Assembly: GCA_965227215.1 (NCBI GenBank)
Contig: OZ245729.1
Coordinates: 2,542,001-2,606,000, forward strand
From: Gracilimonas sp965227215
GTDB lineage: Bacteria; Bacteroidota; Rhodothermia; Balneolales; Balneolaceae
Direction of reading: 5' to 3'
Length of the DNA stretch: 64,000 nucleotides
In this document: positions 52,484 to 62,025 of the stretch, in pieces
Numbering within the stretch: position 1 is the first letter of the stretch
Layout of the letters: every line of letters starts with the position of its first letter
The notes under the pieces: generated by a model
Database searches by the model: none
What the model was told of the DNA's origin: nothing
The model's input: only the letters and a program-made list of their open reading frames with translations
Program-made: the position numbers and the translations under genes

Positions 52484-54415
52484 TTGCAGGATTATTTTCA
52501 GAAAGCAGAATTAAATTTAAAAAATTTTTGGGGTTTTGATGGATTCCGCCCCGGTCAGGATGAGGTAGTCCGTTCTGTTTTTGATGGGCTTGATACATTG
52601 GTGCTTTTTCCAACCGGTGGAGGGAAGTCGCTCTGTTACCAGGTTCCGGCTACTGTTTTTGAAGGAATGACATTGGTTATATCACCCCTGGTGGCTCTGA
52701 TGCAAGACCAGGTTCAGCAGCTTAAAGCAAAAGGAGTTTCGGCCACATTTATAAACAGTACCATTCCATCTTATGAGGTCGAACAGCGGTTGGTGAATGC
52801 CCGAAATGGCATGTACAAGCTATTGTATTGTGCGCCGGAACGATTAAAAACCTCGCTTTGGGAAGCGGAACTGCCCAAACTCAACATTGATCTTGTGGCG
52901 ATTGATGAAGCGCACTGTATTAGTGAATGGGGGCATGATTTCCGACCCAGTTATCGGGACATAAAGGAGTCGCTGGAACCCATAGCAGATCAAACGCGGT
53001 GGATTGCCCTGACGGCAACAGCTACCCCCGAGGTTCAGAAAGATATAGTTGATTCGCTGGGCTTTGAAGATGCTAACGTTATTTCCCGAGGCTTCTCTCG
53101 GCCTAATTTAAAATGGTGGGTAGTTAATGCTCCTAATAAGAAACAGAAACTGGAGGAGTCGGTAAAAAAAGGAGCTCAGAAAGGAGATGGACTTATCTAC
53201 GGCGGAACCCGCAAGAACTGTGAGTTGCTGGCCGAACGATTTTCCCGAATGGGCATAAAAACCGAAGCCTATCATGCCGGGGTAGATTCAGATGAGCGAA
53301 AGGCCATTCAGCAGCGATGGGTTTCAGGGAAAACACCACTGGTAGCCGCGACTAATGCCTTCGGAATGGGTATCGATAAGCCCGATTGCCGGTATGTAAT
53401 TCATGAAGAGATGCCGTATTCACTGGAAGCTTACTACCAGGAAGCGGGTCGGGCTGGCAGGGATGGAGAAGAAAGCTTTCCGATTTTGCTTTACAGGGAG
53501 TCGGATTACCACAAAGCCGACGATCGCATTGATCAGGGCTATCCGACTTTGGATGAATTAAATCATGTCTATCAGGTTTTATGTGACAGTTTTCACCTGG
53601 CGGTAGGATCAGTAATGGAAGAGTCCATGTCATTCGATATCGAGAAGATTAAAAAAAGAGGGAAGCTTAAATATGGAAAAGCGCGAGCGGCCATGCGACT
53701 GCTGGATCAGTTTGATGTGATTGCCATGCAGGAAGAGGTGAAGCCGGCAGTGAGCGTTCAATTCACCCTCAGCCAACATGCGATGAAGACTTTCCGGGAG
53801 AAATGTAAGAACGACGATAAAGCAGAATTCACCGATAAGCTGGAGCGGATGTTCGGAGGCCTGGCCTTTAAAGAAATGGTGCAGTTGGATGAAGAATATG
53901 TGCTGGAAAAACTTGGTATTCGCAGAAATGCCTTGGTCAAAGCTTTAAATGTATTGATGCAGAACGACCAGGTGCTGGTTTTTGAGATGCACAAGCAACG
54001 CAGCCTGGTCAAAGTGCTTGAAGCCAGATCCCAAAAACTACCAATGACTAAGAAAGAAGTGGAATCGCACCGAAACAATCTGTTTCGTAAGCTCGAGCAT
54101 ATGCATGGGTACATTCTTACCGACCGGTGCCGGGAAGTATATCTTCGAAATTACTTCGGGGATACTGATGCCCAGCCCTGCGGACATTGCGATAATTGTT
54201 TAAAAAAGGAGGGATCGGAAGAAGTAAGTCCAACCGATGAAGACATAAAAGCTGTTTACGATGAACTTAAACCTGAGGAGCGGACTGTTTCTCAGCTCTG
54301 TAATTCGACGGGACAGTCTAAGCAAAAAGTGCAGCAAGTCCTTCAGTTTTTAATCCGAGAAGATAAAGTGACTACGGTGCCCTCTAAACCGGGCTATTAT
54401 TGTAGGTTAGGGTAG
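52484..54415 (+). CDS. recQ: ATP-dependent DNA helicase RecQ
   Basis: A 643-residue 3'-5' helicase used in recombination and repair. Walker A is PTGGGKSLCYQVP (G45-S49), the DEAH box is AIDEAHCISEWGHDFRPSY (141-144), motif VI has QEAGRAGRDGEES, and the zinc site is formed by CREVYLRNYFGD...CGHCDNC. The C-terminal end has a winged-helix-like TVSQLCNSTGQSKQKVQQV segment; no clear HRDC domain. Start is TTG at 52484. It converges with the four-helix-bundle gene; the element starts 6 nt after its stop. Confidence 0.95.
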   Translation: MQDYFQKAELNLKNFWGFDGFRPGQDEVVRSVFDGLDTLVLFPTGGGKSLCYQVPATVFEGMTLVISPLVALMQDQVQQLKAKGVSATFINSTIPSYEVEQRLVNARNGMYKLLYCAPERLKTSLWEAELPKLNIDLVAIDEAHCISEWGHDFRPSYRDIKESLEPIADQTRWIALTATATPEVQKDIVDSLGFEDANVISRGFSRPNLKWWVVNAPNKKQKLEESVKKGAQKGDGLIYGGTRKNCELLAERFSRMGIKTEAYHAGVDSDERKAIQQRWVSGKTPLVAATNAFGMGIDKPDCRYVIHEEMPYSLEAYYQEAGRAGRDGEESFPILLYRESDYHKADDRIDQGYPTLDELNHVYQVLCDSFHLAVGSVMEESMSFDIEKIKKRGKLKYGKARAAMRLLDQFDVIAMQEEVKPAVSVQFTLSQHAMKTFREKCKNDDKAEFTDKLERMFGGLAFKEMVQLDEEYVLEKLGIRRNALVKALNVLMQNDQVLVFEMHKQRSLVKVLEARSQKLPMTKKEVESHRNNLFRKLEHMHGYILTDRCREVYLRNYFGDTDAQPCGHCDNCLKKEGSEEVSPTDEDIKAVYDELKPEERTVSQLCNSTGQSKQKVQQVLQFLIREDKVTTVPSKPGYYCRLG

Positions 54416-54421
54416 GAAAGC

Positions 54422-54945
54422 TTTTAGGTGTTAGTTGCAAGGTGTTAGGGTGGGTTATTTATTTAAGAGGGAGTGTAGCATTTTTTGGACTTCGGTATTG
54501 TGGTTTATTGCTGACTCAAGCGTATGATTATCCATAATTCGATTTTCTTTCAGCAAAAGTAATTGGGTTTCAAGCTCAAAACTGGAGCCAAGTGATATCC
54601 TAAGAAATCTTTTAAAATCTTTTCGGCTTTCTCTGCTACAAGCTTCTGCAATATTGGAAGGAACCGAAATTGATGATCTTATAATTTGATCTCTGTAGGT
54701 ATATCTCTCAATCTTTGGCAAATCTTTTATGATGGCATGAACAATTGAAGTCATTTCCATACTTCGCTGCCAGACAATAAGCTTTTTAAAATTTTTCATC
54801 CGAATACTCTTTTGGCGTTATCAACCAGTAAGAGCTCTGAAAACCCAATTCCTTACAGAATAAAATAACCCTTATTCAAATAGAAAGAATTACTACCAGA
54901 ACCCCTTGCAACTAAAACCTAACACCTTGCAACTAACACCTAAAA
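54422..54945. mobile_element. Element with perfect 28-bp inverted repeats carrying a four-helix-bundle gene
   Basis: Left arm 54422-54449 and right arm 54918-54945 are exact reverse complements over 28 bp (left arm begins TTTTAGGTGTTAGTTGC). The left end is 6 nt past the recQ stop and the right end is 2 nt from the DUF4296 stop, so it fills the spacer between two convergent genes. Beside the right arm a second, imperfect copy of the arm (54903-54917) forms a short direct repeat. The single gene inside belongs to the 23S rRNA intervening-sequence protein family. Confidence 0.75.
54455..54799 (-). CDS. Four-helix bundle protein, 23S rRNA IVS-type
   Basis: A 114-residue protein matching the TIGR02436/23S_rRNA_IVP family: KKLIVWQRSMEM at the start, IIRSSISVPSNIAEAC in the middle, then FLRISLGSSFELETQL. 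These proteins were first found in intervening sequences of 23S rRNA and form pentameric helix bundles with no known enzymatic role. Here it is not in an rRNA gene but between recQ and a DUF4296 gene, inside perfect inverted repeats. Confidence 0.93.
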   Translation of the reverse strand: MKNFKKLIVWQRSMEMTSIVHAIIKDLPKIERYTYRDQIIRSSISVPSNIAEACSRESRKDFKRFLRISLGSSFELETQLLLLKENRIMDNHTLESAINHNTEVQKMLHSLLNK

Positions 54946-54947
54946 CC

Positions 54948-55337
54948 TTACCCCCCTGTTGAATCCCGCCTTGCTGCCTTAACTGAATCTATATGAGCCT
55001 GAATATACTGCTCCTCGTTCTCCAGCTGGCGGATCACTTCCTGCACCCGAATTAATTGTCGCTCCACTTGTTTCTGGTAGTAAGAATGGGAGTTTAAAAA
55101 CTGCTCTTCGGTTATTTTAAACTTATCGTACACCAATGCTTTCAGCGAATCAGCGTTTACGCTGTCGGGTTGCGCATCACGATACGTGGAAATATGTTGC
55201 ATCTCAATAAGGAGATCAATGTAGTTCTGTTCGCTAATCAGATTCTCGGGTTTCGGGGCTTCATCCGGCCCCATACAAGCAAACCCTGACTGAAGGATAA
55301 GTATGAGAACAACAACTTTTGCGAATATCGTCTTCAT
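54948..55337 (-). CDS. DUF4296 lipoprotein
   Basis: A 129-residue lipoprotein (LQSGFACMG, Cys21) with the DUF4296 pattern: LISEQNYIDLLIEMQHI, then DSLKALVYDKFKITEEQFLNSHSYYQK and a C-terminal coiled helix. The family is common in Bacteroidota-like bacteria and has no known function. It follows the SDR gene by 10 nt. Confidence 0.85.
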   Translation of the reverse strand: MKTIFAKVVVLILILQSGFACMGPDEAPKPENLISEQNYIDLLIEMQHISTYRDAQPDSVNADSLKALVYDKFKITEEQFLNSHSYYQKQVERQLIRVQEVIRQLENEEQYIQAHIDSVKAARRDSTGG

Positions 55338-55347
55338 CGACTAATAC

Positions 55348-56067
55348 CTAATTGGTAGGATCTTTAGGGTTCAGCGGCCGCATCGTAATTTCATTGATCA
55401 GGAAGTTGTCATCTGTTTCTAACAAGAACTTCACCGTACTTGAAATATCGGTGGTTTTCATCATGTTTGGATGGTTGTCGATGCCGTCTATTTTATCGAA
55501 GAGATCGGTGTCGATGGAGCCGGGGAATACGCAGGTTACTTTGATGCCATCATAACGTAGCTCTTTAAATAACGCCTCACTGAAACCACGCACGCCAAAC
55601 TTGCTGGCGTTGTACCCCGAGATAGTGGGGTTTCCTAAAAGACCTGCAATAGAAGAAATGTTGATGATGTGACAGGTATTCTCATTGTCCTTCATCAATG
55701 GCACGATAAGTCGGGTGAGATAAAAAACCCCATTCAGGTTAACATTGATCATGGTGTGCCACTCGCTCATGGAAAGGTCATCCACGTTGGCTGAGTACAT
55801 CACACCGGCGTTGTTGATCAGGATATCCGGAAGGTGATTCAAGTCAAACGTATCATCCACCCATTCTTCAAGGGCATCTGCGTCTGTGATATCCATTTTC
55901 ACGGGGTGAAATTTATCACCCAACGATTGTTGAAGCTTCTTCATTTTATCAAGGCTGCGCGCAAGTCCATATACTTCCACGCCGTTTTCGACGAACATTT
56001 TACTGAATTCGGCTCCAATGCCACTGCTGGCTCCGGTTACGATGGCAATTTTTGAATCAAGGTTCAT
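55348..56067 (-). CDS. Short-chain dehydrogenase/reductase
   Basis: A 239-residue NAD(P)-dependent oxidoreductase. The dinucleotide-binding motif is VTGASSGIGAEFS, NNAGVMYS follows, and the catalytic Ser/Tyr/Lys are in INISSIAGLLGNP and YNASKFG. The substrate is unknown. It is co-transcribed with the DUF4296 gene and divergent from coaX. Confidence 0.93.
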   Translation of the reverse strand: MNLDSKIAIVTGASSGIGAEFSKMFVENGVEVYGLARSLDKMKKLQQSLGDKFHPVKMDITDADALEEWVDDTFDLNHLPDILINNAGVMYSANVDDLSMSEWHTMINVNLNGVFYLTRLIVPLMKDNENTCHIINISSIAGLLGNPTISGYNASKFGVRGFSEALFKELRYDGIKVTCVFPGSIDTDLFDKIDGIDNHPNMMKTTDISSTVKFLLETDDNFLINEITMRPLNPKDPTN

Positions 56068-56119
56068 TGTAAAAATGGTATTTTGTTTACATTCAATGGT
56101 TTAAAAGTACTACAAAAAG

Positions 56120-56881
56120 ATGAGCAAAATCGATTCCAATTCATCAAAAAAAGCCCTCTACCTGGATGCCGGAAATTCTTCCATTAAGGGAGCCTACAAA
56201 AAAGGGGTGAACTGGGAATCCATTCATGCCAAAGAAAAGTATACTGCTTCTGAGCTGGTGCAATGGATTGATAATCACCCCGAATCTTTTTCTCATATCG
56301 TTTTAGCGAGCGTGCGGGATGATGTGCGTAAGGCGATCCGATCAGAATTAACCCATGTAAACCTGCTTGAACTTACCACAAAGGATATCCCGGCCGAATT
56401 GCTTGATTATGAGACAGTTGATACCCTTGGAATCGACCGGTTTCTCGCTTGCTATGGAGCTACCAAGCAGGTAAGCAATGCCGTTGTTGTGATTGATGCA
56501 GGAACGGCACTTACCATGGATTACATGGACGCAGATGATGTGTACCATGGCGGGTTGATAGCCCCGGGCTTGTCAGCTTTTGGTGAGATTTTGAAACAAA
56601 AGGCACCCGCTCTGCCAAACGTAGAAATGGAAATTCCCAATGTTTGGCCCGGTAAAAGTACTATCGACTCGTTGAAATGGGGGCAGGCCGGATTCTATAA
56701 AATGGCGATAGAAGGAGTTCTTCGGCAATATGAACAGGAATTCGGGGACTTTGAGCTATTCATCACGGGAGGAGATGCCCGGAAAATTGAGAATCTGCTG
56801 AACAGAGAGTGTAAAGTGAGACCATTTCTTGTTTTCGATGGTATGCAAAGGTTAGAACACCGAATAGGGAGCATCAAATAA
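56120..56881 (+). CDS. coaX: Type III pantothenate kinase
   Basis: A 253-residue ASKHA-fold kinase, first step of coenzyme A synthesis from pantothenate. Motifs are YLDAGNSSIKGAYK, TLGIDRFLACYGA, VVVIDAGTALTMDYMD and FITGGDARKI. It complements panB and coaBC in this window. Its stop is 15 nt from the convergent udk stop. Confidence 0.95.
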   Translation: MSKIDSNSSKKALYLDAGNSSIKGAYKKGVNWESIHAKEKYTASELVQWIDNHPESFSHIVLASVRDDVRKAIRSELTHVNLLELTTKDIPAELLDYETVDTLGIDRFLACYGATKQVSNAVVVIDAGTALTMDYMDADDVYHGGLIAPGLSAFGEILKQKAPALPNVEMEIPNVWPGKSTIDSLKWGQAGFYKMAIEGVLRQYEQEFGDFELFITGGDARKIENLLNRECKVRPFLVFDGMQRLEHRIGSIK

Positions 56882-56896
56882 CTAACGGTGAACCGT

Positions 56897-57520
56897 CTAA
56901 GCGTTCATTTTACCCCGGATGAGAGCTGAGACCATTTCCAGAGCTACTTTATTTTTCCCACCCCGGGGGATGATTACATCAGCGTAACGCTTGCTGGGCT
57001 CCACAAACTCAAGGTGCATGGGACGTACAAATTTTTCGTATTGGGTAAGCACGCCCTCAACCGATCGTCCGCGTTCCTGAATATCTCTTTTCAATCGCCG
57101 GAGCAGGCGAACATCATCATCGGTATCCACAAAGATTTTTACGTCCATCAGCTTTAAAAGGTCAGGCTCTGAGAAAATGAGAATCCCGTCAATCAGGATA
57201 ACTTTGGAAGGTGTGGCTGTGATAGTTTCGTCCTTACGGGTGTGCTTCTCAAAATCATAAACCGGAACTTCTACCGGGTAGCCTTCCATTAACGCTTTAA
57301 TGTGGCGGATCATAAGTTCGGTTTCGAGGGAAGCCGGGTGGTCAAAGTTCTGTTTTAAACGTTCTTCGAAAGGCAAATGATCCAATTCCCGATAATAGGA
57401 ATCGTGCTCAAGCCGCAGGATATTATCTTTGGCAAATTCCTTGCAGATGTAGTTAATAACTGTTGTTTTTCCTGAACCGCTTCCCCCGGCAACGCCAATA
57501 ACTAAGGGCTTGGATGACAT
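56897..57520 (-). CDS. udk: Uridine kinase
   Basis: A 207-residue P-loop kinase that phosphorylates uridine and cytidine in pyrimidine salvage. Walker A is GVAGGSGSGKTTV (12-19), followed by LEHDSYYRELDHLPFEER, FDHPASLETEL and VPVYDFEKHTR. It starts 2 nt after the amidase stop. Confidence 0.95.
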   Translation of the reverse strand: MSSKPLVIGVAGGSGSGKTTVINYICKEFAKDNILRLEHDSYYRELDHLPFEERLKQNFDHPASLETELMIRHIKALMEGYPVEVPVYDFEKHTRKDETITATPSKVILIDGILIFSEPDLLKLMDVKIFVDTDDDVRLLRRLKRDIQERGRSVEGVLTQYEKFVRPMHLEFVEPSKRYADVIIPRGGKNKVALEMVSALIRGKMNA

Positions 57521-57522
57521 GC

Positions 57523-58782
57523 TTATTTTTGATTTGTAGATGAAGAAGTGCTGTTATAAGCCTGCTTTTGATCGTATTCCACTTTGTAGTCACGGATGGC
57601 TCGGAACATAGCTGAAGCCATGATGTTTTGGCCATAGTCGCTGGTTAGGAACCGCTGTTCGGCCGGATTGGTAATAAATCCTAATTCAACCAAAACCGCC
57701 GGCATAGAAGCCTCAAATAACACCTGGAAACCGGCCTGTTTTACGCCACGTGATTTGCGTTGGGCACGGTTCTTAAACTGATCTTCAATCATATAAGCAA
57801 TTTTCTCACTGGTAGCTATGTATCCGCTGTGGGCCAGTTCATACACCAATAGATCTTCTTCAGTAAGTTCTTTATCCGTTTCGTTTTTGAATACGCTGTT
57901 CTCACGCTTCATAACTTCGAAGGAAGCATCACTTTTGTGAAGTCCGAGAAAATAAACTTCGGCTCCGCGCACATATTGATTGCGATACGAATTACAGTGG
58001 ATGGATACATATAAATCAGCCTCCGCTAGATTGGCAAAATGGCCGAGTTCAGCCAAACCGAGGTAGGAGTCGTCGGTTCGGGTATAGACCACTTCTACAT
58101 CAGGGAGATGTTCGTTGATGTATGCCCCCAGTTTTTTTGCGACCGCAAGGGTGATTTCTTTTTCCTTCACCCCTTTATACCCGATGGACCCGGGATCCCA
58201 CCCACCGTGGCCGGGATCGATGACAATTTTATCAAACCGTAGTTTGTCTTTTACATCGTAGTAGAAATCATTTTTGGGAGCTGAGTCAACCGGAGAAACT
58301 TCCAGGGCACTTTCATCCACAATTTCTTCGTACCAGTTGCGGGCCAAAAACTGCTGGGAGTATCGTTCCACTTCCCGCTGATCTGCAACTTCCAGGTTTA
58401 CCAGAATATCGGAGCCGTTTTGATCCAAATAGGCATCGGATTTATAATAAGCTCCGTTCCCGAGGTAAATATCAATACCATAACCATACTTAAGCTTATA
58501 AAGGCGCACTTCCTTTAACTTTTCGCTTTCTTCGGGCAGCGCTAATCCGGTGGTATCAATCTCCTCATCATATAAAACCATCTGTATGAGGTCGGGGGCA
58601 GGTTGCAGAATATCAAATGAATCGACCGGCGCGGTGAGGTGATACCGGACTACATATCCCATTCCATCACTGCGAGCGGTATTAGAAACCCGGTGAAGCT
58701 GGGTTTGGGCAAAACTGCTGGCGAAAGAAAACAGAAGTATGAACAACAATGGAAGCGCTCTGTAAATATGAGATATGCGCAT
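57523..58782 (-). CDS. N-acetylmuramoyl-L-alanine amidase (Amidase_3)
   Basis: A 419-residue periplasmic zinc amidase that cuts septal peptidoglycan. A signal peptide (ending SSFAQ) is followed by an AMIN-like N-terminal domain and the catalytic domain: IVIDPGHGGWDPGSIG, YVSIHCNSYRN and the catalytic Glu in VLVELGFITNPAEQ. The frame is open to 58977, but ATG at 58782 gives the signal peptide directly. It is upstream of udk with a 2-nt gap. Confidence 0.93.
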   Translation of the reverse strand: MRISHIYRALPLLFILLFSFASSFAQTQLHRVSNTARSDGMGYVVRYHLTAPVDSFDILQPAPDLIQMVLYDEEIDTTGLALPEESEKLKEVRLYKLKYGYGIDIYLGNGAYYKSDAYLDQNGSDILVNLEVADQREVERYSQQFLARNWYEEIVDESALEVSPVDSAPKNDFYYDVKDKLRFDKIVIDPGHGGWDPGSIGYKGVKEKEITLAVAKKLGAYINEHLPDVEVVYTRTDDSYLGLAELGHFANLAEADLYVSIHCNSYRNQYVRGAEVYFLGLHKSDASFEVMKRENSVFKNETDKELTEEDLLVYELAHSGYIATSEKIAYMIEDQFKNRAQRKSRGVKQAGFQVLFEASMPAVLVELGFITNPAEQRFLTSDYGQNIMASAMFRAIRDYKVEYDQKQAYNSTSSSTNQK

Positions 58783-58995
58783 ATTGAAGTCGGGGTTATG
58801 ATTTAGGTAAGTAATTTGCCTGAAAGATGATGCATATAATGTAAGATATTCTCTAAACCATTGAAAGAGTTCGAAAAAAAGGATAAAGTGCGAAAATTCA
58901 GTATTAATGATACCTTCGACATTGACAGCAGATATATTATTATCAAATAATAACGGCTTAGGTTCAGGCTGTACCAAGAAATCGATTTAACCTTT

Positions 58996-61900
58996 ATGAA
59001 ATCCGACGAATCCCGGGATAAAATCTTAGAACAGCTTCGAAATGATTGGCTTTCCAAAATGAAAGCTAACCTGGAGCATATGCTGGAAGCAGAAGTTCAG
59101 CAGCTACAGGATTTACTCAAACAAACTCAGTCGGGCATTGAAGCGGGGGAGCCGGAAAAGTCACTGCGGAAATTTACAGGAAAGGTACATGCTGAGATTG
59201 AAAATGCTGAAGAGGAAAGTGAGTCTGAATCGAAAATTGATTGGCTTGAAAACCTGAAACCTGTCCTTTCTAAAATTCAGGAAGAGATAGTATTACCTCA
59301 GCAAGAAAGCCGGTTTGAGGCACAAGCTGATGATTCCGGGATGATAAAGCTCGGTAAGCTTTTTAAGCGTTCAGCCCGGGGAGTGCAGCGTGGAATAAAT
59401 ACCACGGTTAACGGGATTCGGAAGGTATTTGGGAAACCGGAAAAAACGGGTCCCGTCTGGAAGCATACAATACCGCTTCATTATGTTGTTAGAATTCACG
59501 TCCTGAGTTTGGATAAGTGGGTACGTGAGTGGTCCAATGAAATTCAGAAGCTGCAAGCCGAAGTGTTGCTGGAAGCAGACAAATGGACGCTGCACTCCGG
59601 TGGATTAATCATACATGAGCAGCCTGAAGTAGAAGAGGGAGAGAAATCGAATGCAGAAAATCACCCACCGGTAACTCCGACTCAAAAAGATTTGGAAGTA
59701 TTTTTCGATGAAGCGTTGCAAAAAATGGAAGACATCAAGTCGGCTCACTCCCAAAAGCTGCAAGAGTATGTTCAGGATGTTAGTGAGGAAATCGAACGGG
59801 CAATATCATTGACGGGCACTTTTGAACGGCCGGTAAGTGAATACACCAAAACAAAAATTGTTCACCGGCAGAACAGCATCCAGACCCGTCGCCGGAATGA
59901 TGAGAAAGTTTGGGGAGAGCTTCTGGATGTGTTGGTGAACCGGATGTATTTGTCGATGGATTTTATGCAGCTACACAAAGCGGTAGGAGAGCGAACGGGA
60001 GGGTTCAGTGAAGCTATAGCTGAATTCTTTACAGATCACTTTGAGTCTCCGGCCAGTGAGCTAATGGAGCAGCTTGAGGAAGCGATATCGATTTTTGACG
60101 AAACCGAAAACCGGACGATAAAGGAGGTTCGTAAGCTCAGCAGCGAGCATCAGGATAAAATGATTAGTTTCGCAGAGCAAAAAATCATTGAGCCGCTGGG
60201 CGAGTATATCGAAGATGCTGCTTTGGGAACAAAGTTTGAGCGATTTACCTCTGCCATCCCGGAGTGGACCAACGAACTACCGGAAAAAGTAACGCTTATC
60301 GAAGAGCTTGATCTCACAAAGCTTCCTCCAGAATATGAGTTTGAGGAGGTAAACTGGCAAATATTAGTTGAGCGTGTGATCAGCAATCACCTTGTAAAAG
60401 AATTCATGCCTAAGGAAATCAAGGCTGAACAGTTTTTGATGAAGGTGATGCAAAACCTTCAGGAAATTTCCCAGATTATTTATACTAATTTGGAAATAGC
60501 CGATGAAGTCAAAAAATCGGACGAAGAAGAACCCATTCAGGTTGCCCGTGAAGGGCTTGAACGAGCCAAAACTAAGCTTGAAGAGCTTCAGCAGGAAGTT
60601 CAGGAAAAAAGAGAATCGCTGGTGGGTAAACTTCAGGAAAAAAAACGTGCAGCTTTTGTTAAGCTCACTAAACTGCTTGAAAAGCAGGATGTAAGTGAAG
60701 TCCGCCTGGCAGGTGCCGAATATAAAGCCAAACAAGCTGCTGTAGACTGGAAGACTAAGCTGCAGGTTTGGTGGGCCACGATTTCGGAAAAAACAGAGCT
60801 GTTTGGCCGGTTCATCTGGAGGAAGGTTAAAGAGTATACCGAAGCTGTTCGGAAGTTTCTGGGCTTTGCGGAAAAAGAAGAACTGGAAGGCGATAAAACC
60901 GATCTGGCTACATTTTTATCGGAGACAGATGAACAGATAGCCGGACTGCCATTTATCTATCGCCGACTATTTGATTTCCACAAGGAGATCGATGAGCGTT
61001 TCTACATCCGTAAGCCTGAGCAATTTGACCGGTTTAAGAAAGGCTATAAGCTGTGGCAGAATAACTTCCCATCCACCTTTGCCATTGTAGGGGAAAAGGG
61101 AAGCGGGAAAAGTTTGTTTGTGTCGTTGTTGATGGATGAAGTACTCACCAAACATGATGTGATTGAAATCAATTTTGAGGATACCATTTGGCATGCAGAT
61201 GAAATTGCGGGGCGGATCAGTGATGCTCTGAAATTGGACGATACGGAGAGTATTGAGGATTTGATTGCAGCGATAAAGCGAAAGAAAAATCGGGTGGTGA
61301 TCATCCTGGAGAATATTCAGAATTGCTACATCCGAAATATTTCGGGCTTTGAGGCTATGGAGCAACTGCTGTTGTTGATTTCTGAGACCAATAAGGAAAT
61401 TATGTGGATAGCCAGCTCAACGAGATATGGTTGGTTGTTCTTGGATAAGGTGCTGAACATCGCTGATTATTTTACGCACGCTGTGGAAACAGATAATCTG
61501 AATGACCAGCAGATTGAGGAGTTAATTTTGAAAAGGCACCGGGCAAGTGGTTATCAGCTTAAATTTATACCGGATGATTCTACAAAGAAGAGCCGCAATT
61601 TCCGCAAGCTGATGGATGATGAAGAAAAGACGCAGGAGTATTTGCAGGATCGATACTTTGAAAAGCTGGCAAAACTGAGCGAAGGAAACTCCTCCATTGC
61701 AATGATATTCTGGATTCGGTCGATTCGAGAATATGACGATACTCACTTCTATATCAATCCCTTTGACTTCACGGCCATCAATCGAATTGACGAACTGGAC
61801 AGTACCGAATTGTTTGCTTTGGCTGCCTTTGTGTTACACGATTCACTGCTGCCTGAAGATCTGGCTAAAGTACTGAATCAACCATTGAGAGACAGTAAGC

Positions 61901-62022
61901 TACTGGTATCCCGGTTAACATCACGCTCCATCTTATTTAAGACCGAGCATGGATATATGCTGAATCACCTGATTTACAGGCAGGTAGTTCGGGTTTTGAA
62001 AGAAGCTAATTTCATACATTAA
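58996..62022 (+). CDS. Large coiled-coil protein with a C-terminal AAA/STAND-type ATPase
   Basis: A 1008-residue soluble protein without signal peptide or membrane helix. Residues 1-690 are almost all helical and rich in Glu/Lys/Gln, with coiled coil around 520-590 (GLERAKTKLEELQQEVQEKR). The ATPase part has Walker A GEKGSGKS (699-706) and a Walker B-like VVIILEN (767-773, Glu in place of Asp), with SSTRYGWLFLDKVLN beyond it. The last ~250 residues look like winged-helix and helical repeats. I do not recognise the family. The MscS gene starts 3 nt after its stop, so the two products are likely made together. Confidence 0.85.
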   Translation: MKSDESRDKILEQLRNDWLSKMKANLEHMLEAEVQQLQDLLKQTQSGIEAGEPEKSLRKFTGKVHAEIENAEEESESESKIDWLENLKPVLSKIQEEIVLPQQESRFEAQADDSGMIKLGKLFKRSARGVQRGINTTVNGIRKVFGKPEKTGPVWKHTIPLHYVVRIHVLSLDKWVREWSNEIQKLQAEVLLEADKWTLHSGGLIIHEQPEVEEGEKSNAENHPPVTPTQKDLEVFFDEALQKMEDIKSAHSQKLQEYVQDVSEEIERAISLTGTFERPVSEYTKTKIVHRQNSIQTRRRNDEKVWGELLDVLVNRMYLSMDFMQLHKAVGERTGGFSEAIAEFFTDHFESPASELMEQLEEAISIFDETENRTIKEVRKLSSEHQDKMISFAEQKIIEPLGEYIEDAALGTKFERFTSAIPEWTNELPEKVTLIEELDLTKLPPEYEFEEVNWQILVERVISNHLVKEFMPKEIKAEQFLMKVMQNLQEISQIIYTNLEIADEVKKSDEEEPIQVAREGLERAKTKLEELQQEVQEKRESLVGKLQEKKRAAFVKLTKLLEKQDVSEVRLAGAEYKAKQAAVDWKTKLQVWWATISEKTELFGRFIWRKVKEYTEAVRKFLGFAEKEELEGDKTDLATFLSETDEQIAGLPFIYRRLFDFHKEIDERFYIRKPEQFDRFKKGYKLWQNNFPSTFAIVGEKGSGKSLFVSLLMDEVLTKHDVIEINFEDTIWHADEIAGRISDALKLDDTESIEDLIAAIKRKKNRVVIILENIQNCYIRNISGFEAMEQLLLLISETNKEIMWIASSTRYGWLFLDKVLNIADYFTHAVETDNLNDQQIEELILKRHRASGYQLKFIPDDSTKKSRNFRKLMDDEEKTQEYLQDRYFEKLAKLSEGNSSIAMIFWIRSIREYDDTHFYINPFDFTAINRIDELDSTELFALAAFVLHDSLLPEDLAKVLNQPLRDSKLLVSRLTSRSILFKTEHGYMLNHLIYRQVVRVLKEANFIH

Positions 62023-62025
62023 ACT

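Noticed and set aside
54455..54799. Evidence for a split 23S rRNA gene
   Set aside because: The IVS-type protein gene is present, but no rRNA sequence flanks it; neighbours are recQ and DUF4296.
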